Shown: piece after piece, positions 5,408 through 6,004 of the stretch
Numbering within the stretch: position 1 is the stretch's first letter
Layout: each line of letters opens with the position of its first letter
DNA from: an uncultured Coriobacteriaceae bacterium
GTDB taxonomy: Bacteria; Actinomycetota; Coriobacteriia; Coriobacteriales; Eggerthellaceae
Direction of reading: 5' to 3'
Assembly: GCA_902796815.1 (NCBI GenBank)
Contig: CADBQL010000138.1
Span: forward strand, 1 to 6,004
DNA: 6,004 nucleotides
Notes under the pieces: model-generated
What the model was told of the DNA's origin: nothing
What the model saw: only the letters and a program-made list of their open reading frames with translations
The model's database searches: none
Program-made: the position numbers and the translations under genes

Positions 5408-6004
5408 GGCACGCTTGTATGAAAAACGCTTTAACGCCCAGTCTCATCCGCTGTGTGCCGCAGTTGGGCGCTTAGCTGCTTGGCTTTACGCGCTGTGCGC
5501 CACAGCAGGGTACCTGGTGCGCTCTGTTGTAAGCCGATTGGCGCAAATCGCAACGGCAATTACGTTAAGCGGCGTAATTGCTGCAGCCTGTACCGCAAGC
5601 GTCTTCATCGCAGCGCAGATGCTTCCAGGACAAGCCGAGGTTGCCTTTGCCAAAACCGAGACGTTCGCCTTGCTGGCCGACACGCATCTGGGCCTTCCGG
5701 GAAACCCGGTGTACAACGATGTGGAAAAGGCGCTCCTATGGGCGGCCAAACAGCCAAAACTGTGTGCCGTATGCGATGCGGGTGACGTGACCGACCGCGG
5801 CGACGCCGTAGCCTTCAGCGAGTGGGAATTCCTCTGCGATAGCATCACGGGAAAAGCCGCGCGTATCCAAGCGCTCGGCGACCACGATACGGGCAAGAAC
5901 GGCGAGTACCTTTCCGTCGACAGAACGCTCACGGTTGCAAACGGATTGCGCCATTTCAAGGAAGTAAACGGCGGCACCGTGATGTCGTTCCGCACGTTTT
6001 CGAA
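5394..6004 (+). CDS. Exported calcineurin-like metallophosphoesterase, N-terminal part (3' end outside window)
   Basis: The frame stays open to the window end (203 complete residues). From the ATG at 5394, residues 1-26 are polar or basic. Residues 27-42 and 49-77 are hydrophobic, and AFA at 84-86 could be a signal-peptidase site, so the enzyme part should lie outside the membrane. The metallophosphatase core starts at residue 91: FALLADTHLG gives the D-x-H motif (D96, H98), GDVTD at 130-134 gives G-D-x-x-D, and GDHD at 162-165 stands where G-N-H-D/E is usual. Such enzymes use a two-metal centre to cleave phosphomonoesters or phosphodiesters; the substrate cannot be told here. The ATG overlaps the YARHG gene by 14 nt, with AGG 7 bases upstream, suggesting coupled translation. 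An alternative start is GTG at 5517, which has AGGG 6 bases upstream and would give a simpler single signal peptide. The family is confident; the start is not. Confidence 0.85.
   Translation, partial: MSHSKARLYEKRFNAQSHPLCAAVGRLAAWLYALCATAGYLVRSVVSRLAQIATAITLSGVIAAACTASVFIAAQMLPGQAEVAFAKTETFALLADTHLGLPGNPVYNDVEKALLWAAKQPKLCAVCDAGDVTDRGDAVAFSEWEFLCDSITGKAARIQALGDHDTGKNGEYLSVDRTLTVANGLRHFKEVNGGTVMSFRTFS

Noticed and set aside
5453..5785. 110-residue plus-strand frame from 5453
   Set aside because: It is in a different frame from the phosphoesterase and shows no motif. The overlapping frame carries clear metal-binding motifs.
5486..5995. 169-residue open frame on the minus strand
   Set aside because: It overlaps the metallophosphoesterase, whose DTH, GDVTD and GDHD motifs prove the plus strand is the coding one.

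Overview
This window looks like chromosome from a high-GC, Gram-positive actinobacterium, most plausibly a gut member of the Coriobacteriia (Eggerthella/Gordonibacter/Slackia-like). That placement is inferred from the GC-rich codon use, the LPXTG/Cna-B surface protein and the style of the exported proteins; no phylogenetic marker gene is present.

Region 1 (1-388) is the right-hand end of an IS21-family insertion sequence. It holds the C-terminal part of the IstB helper ATPase, followed by about 90 bp of non-coding end. That end carries four copies of CGGTACC at 22-23 bp spacing, which look like transposase-binding repeats, and probably finishes at a CA dinucleotide near 387-388.

Region 2 (about 389-2276) is an AT-richer gene for the C-terminal part of a large sortase-anchored adhesin or pilin-like protein. 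It has two SpaA/Cna-B-type domains, an LPNTG sorting signal, a membrane helix and an Arg-rich tail. Its reading frame runs out of the IS end, with no signal peptide and no credible start, so the gene appears to be cut by the insertion and the rest should lie beyond the left end of the IS, outside this window. A strong intrinsic terminator (2293-2323) closes this unit.

Region 3 (2324-2549) is intergenic. I see nothing in 2324-2460. A TATAAT-type promoter, a small inverted repeat around its -35 and a Shine-Dalgarno sequence follow, just ahead of the next gene.

Region 4 (2550-6004) is a probable operon of three exported proteins on the + strand. The first is a wall hydrolase with a CwlO/PcsB-like coiled coil, a very acidic linker and a C-terminal lysozyme/glucosaminidase-like domain. 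The second is a secreted protein with a VCBS-like calcium-loop motif, an SH3-like segment and a C-terminal YARHG domain. The third is an exported calcineurin-like metallophosphoesterase that runs off the window end. The 35 bp gap and then 14 nt overlap between these genes, with no visible terminator, suggest co-transcription and a shared role at the cell envelope.

No tRNA, rRNA, CRISPR array or riboswitch was recognised. The many long antisense reading frames are shadows of the GC-rich coding strand.
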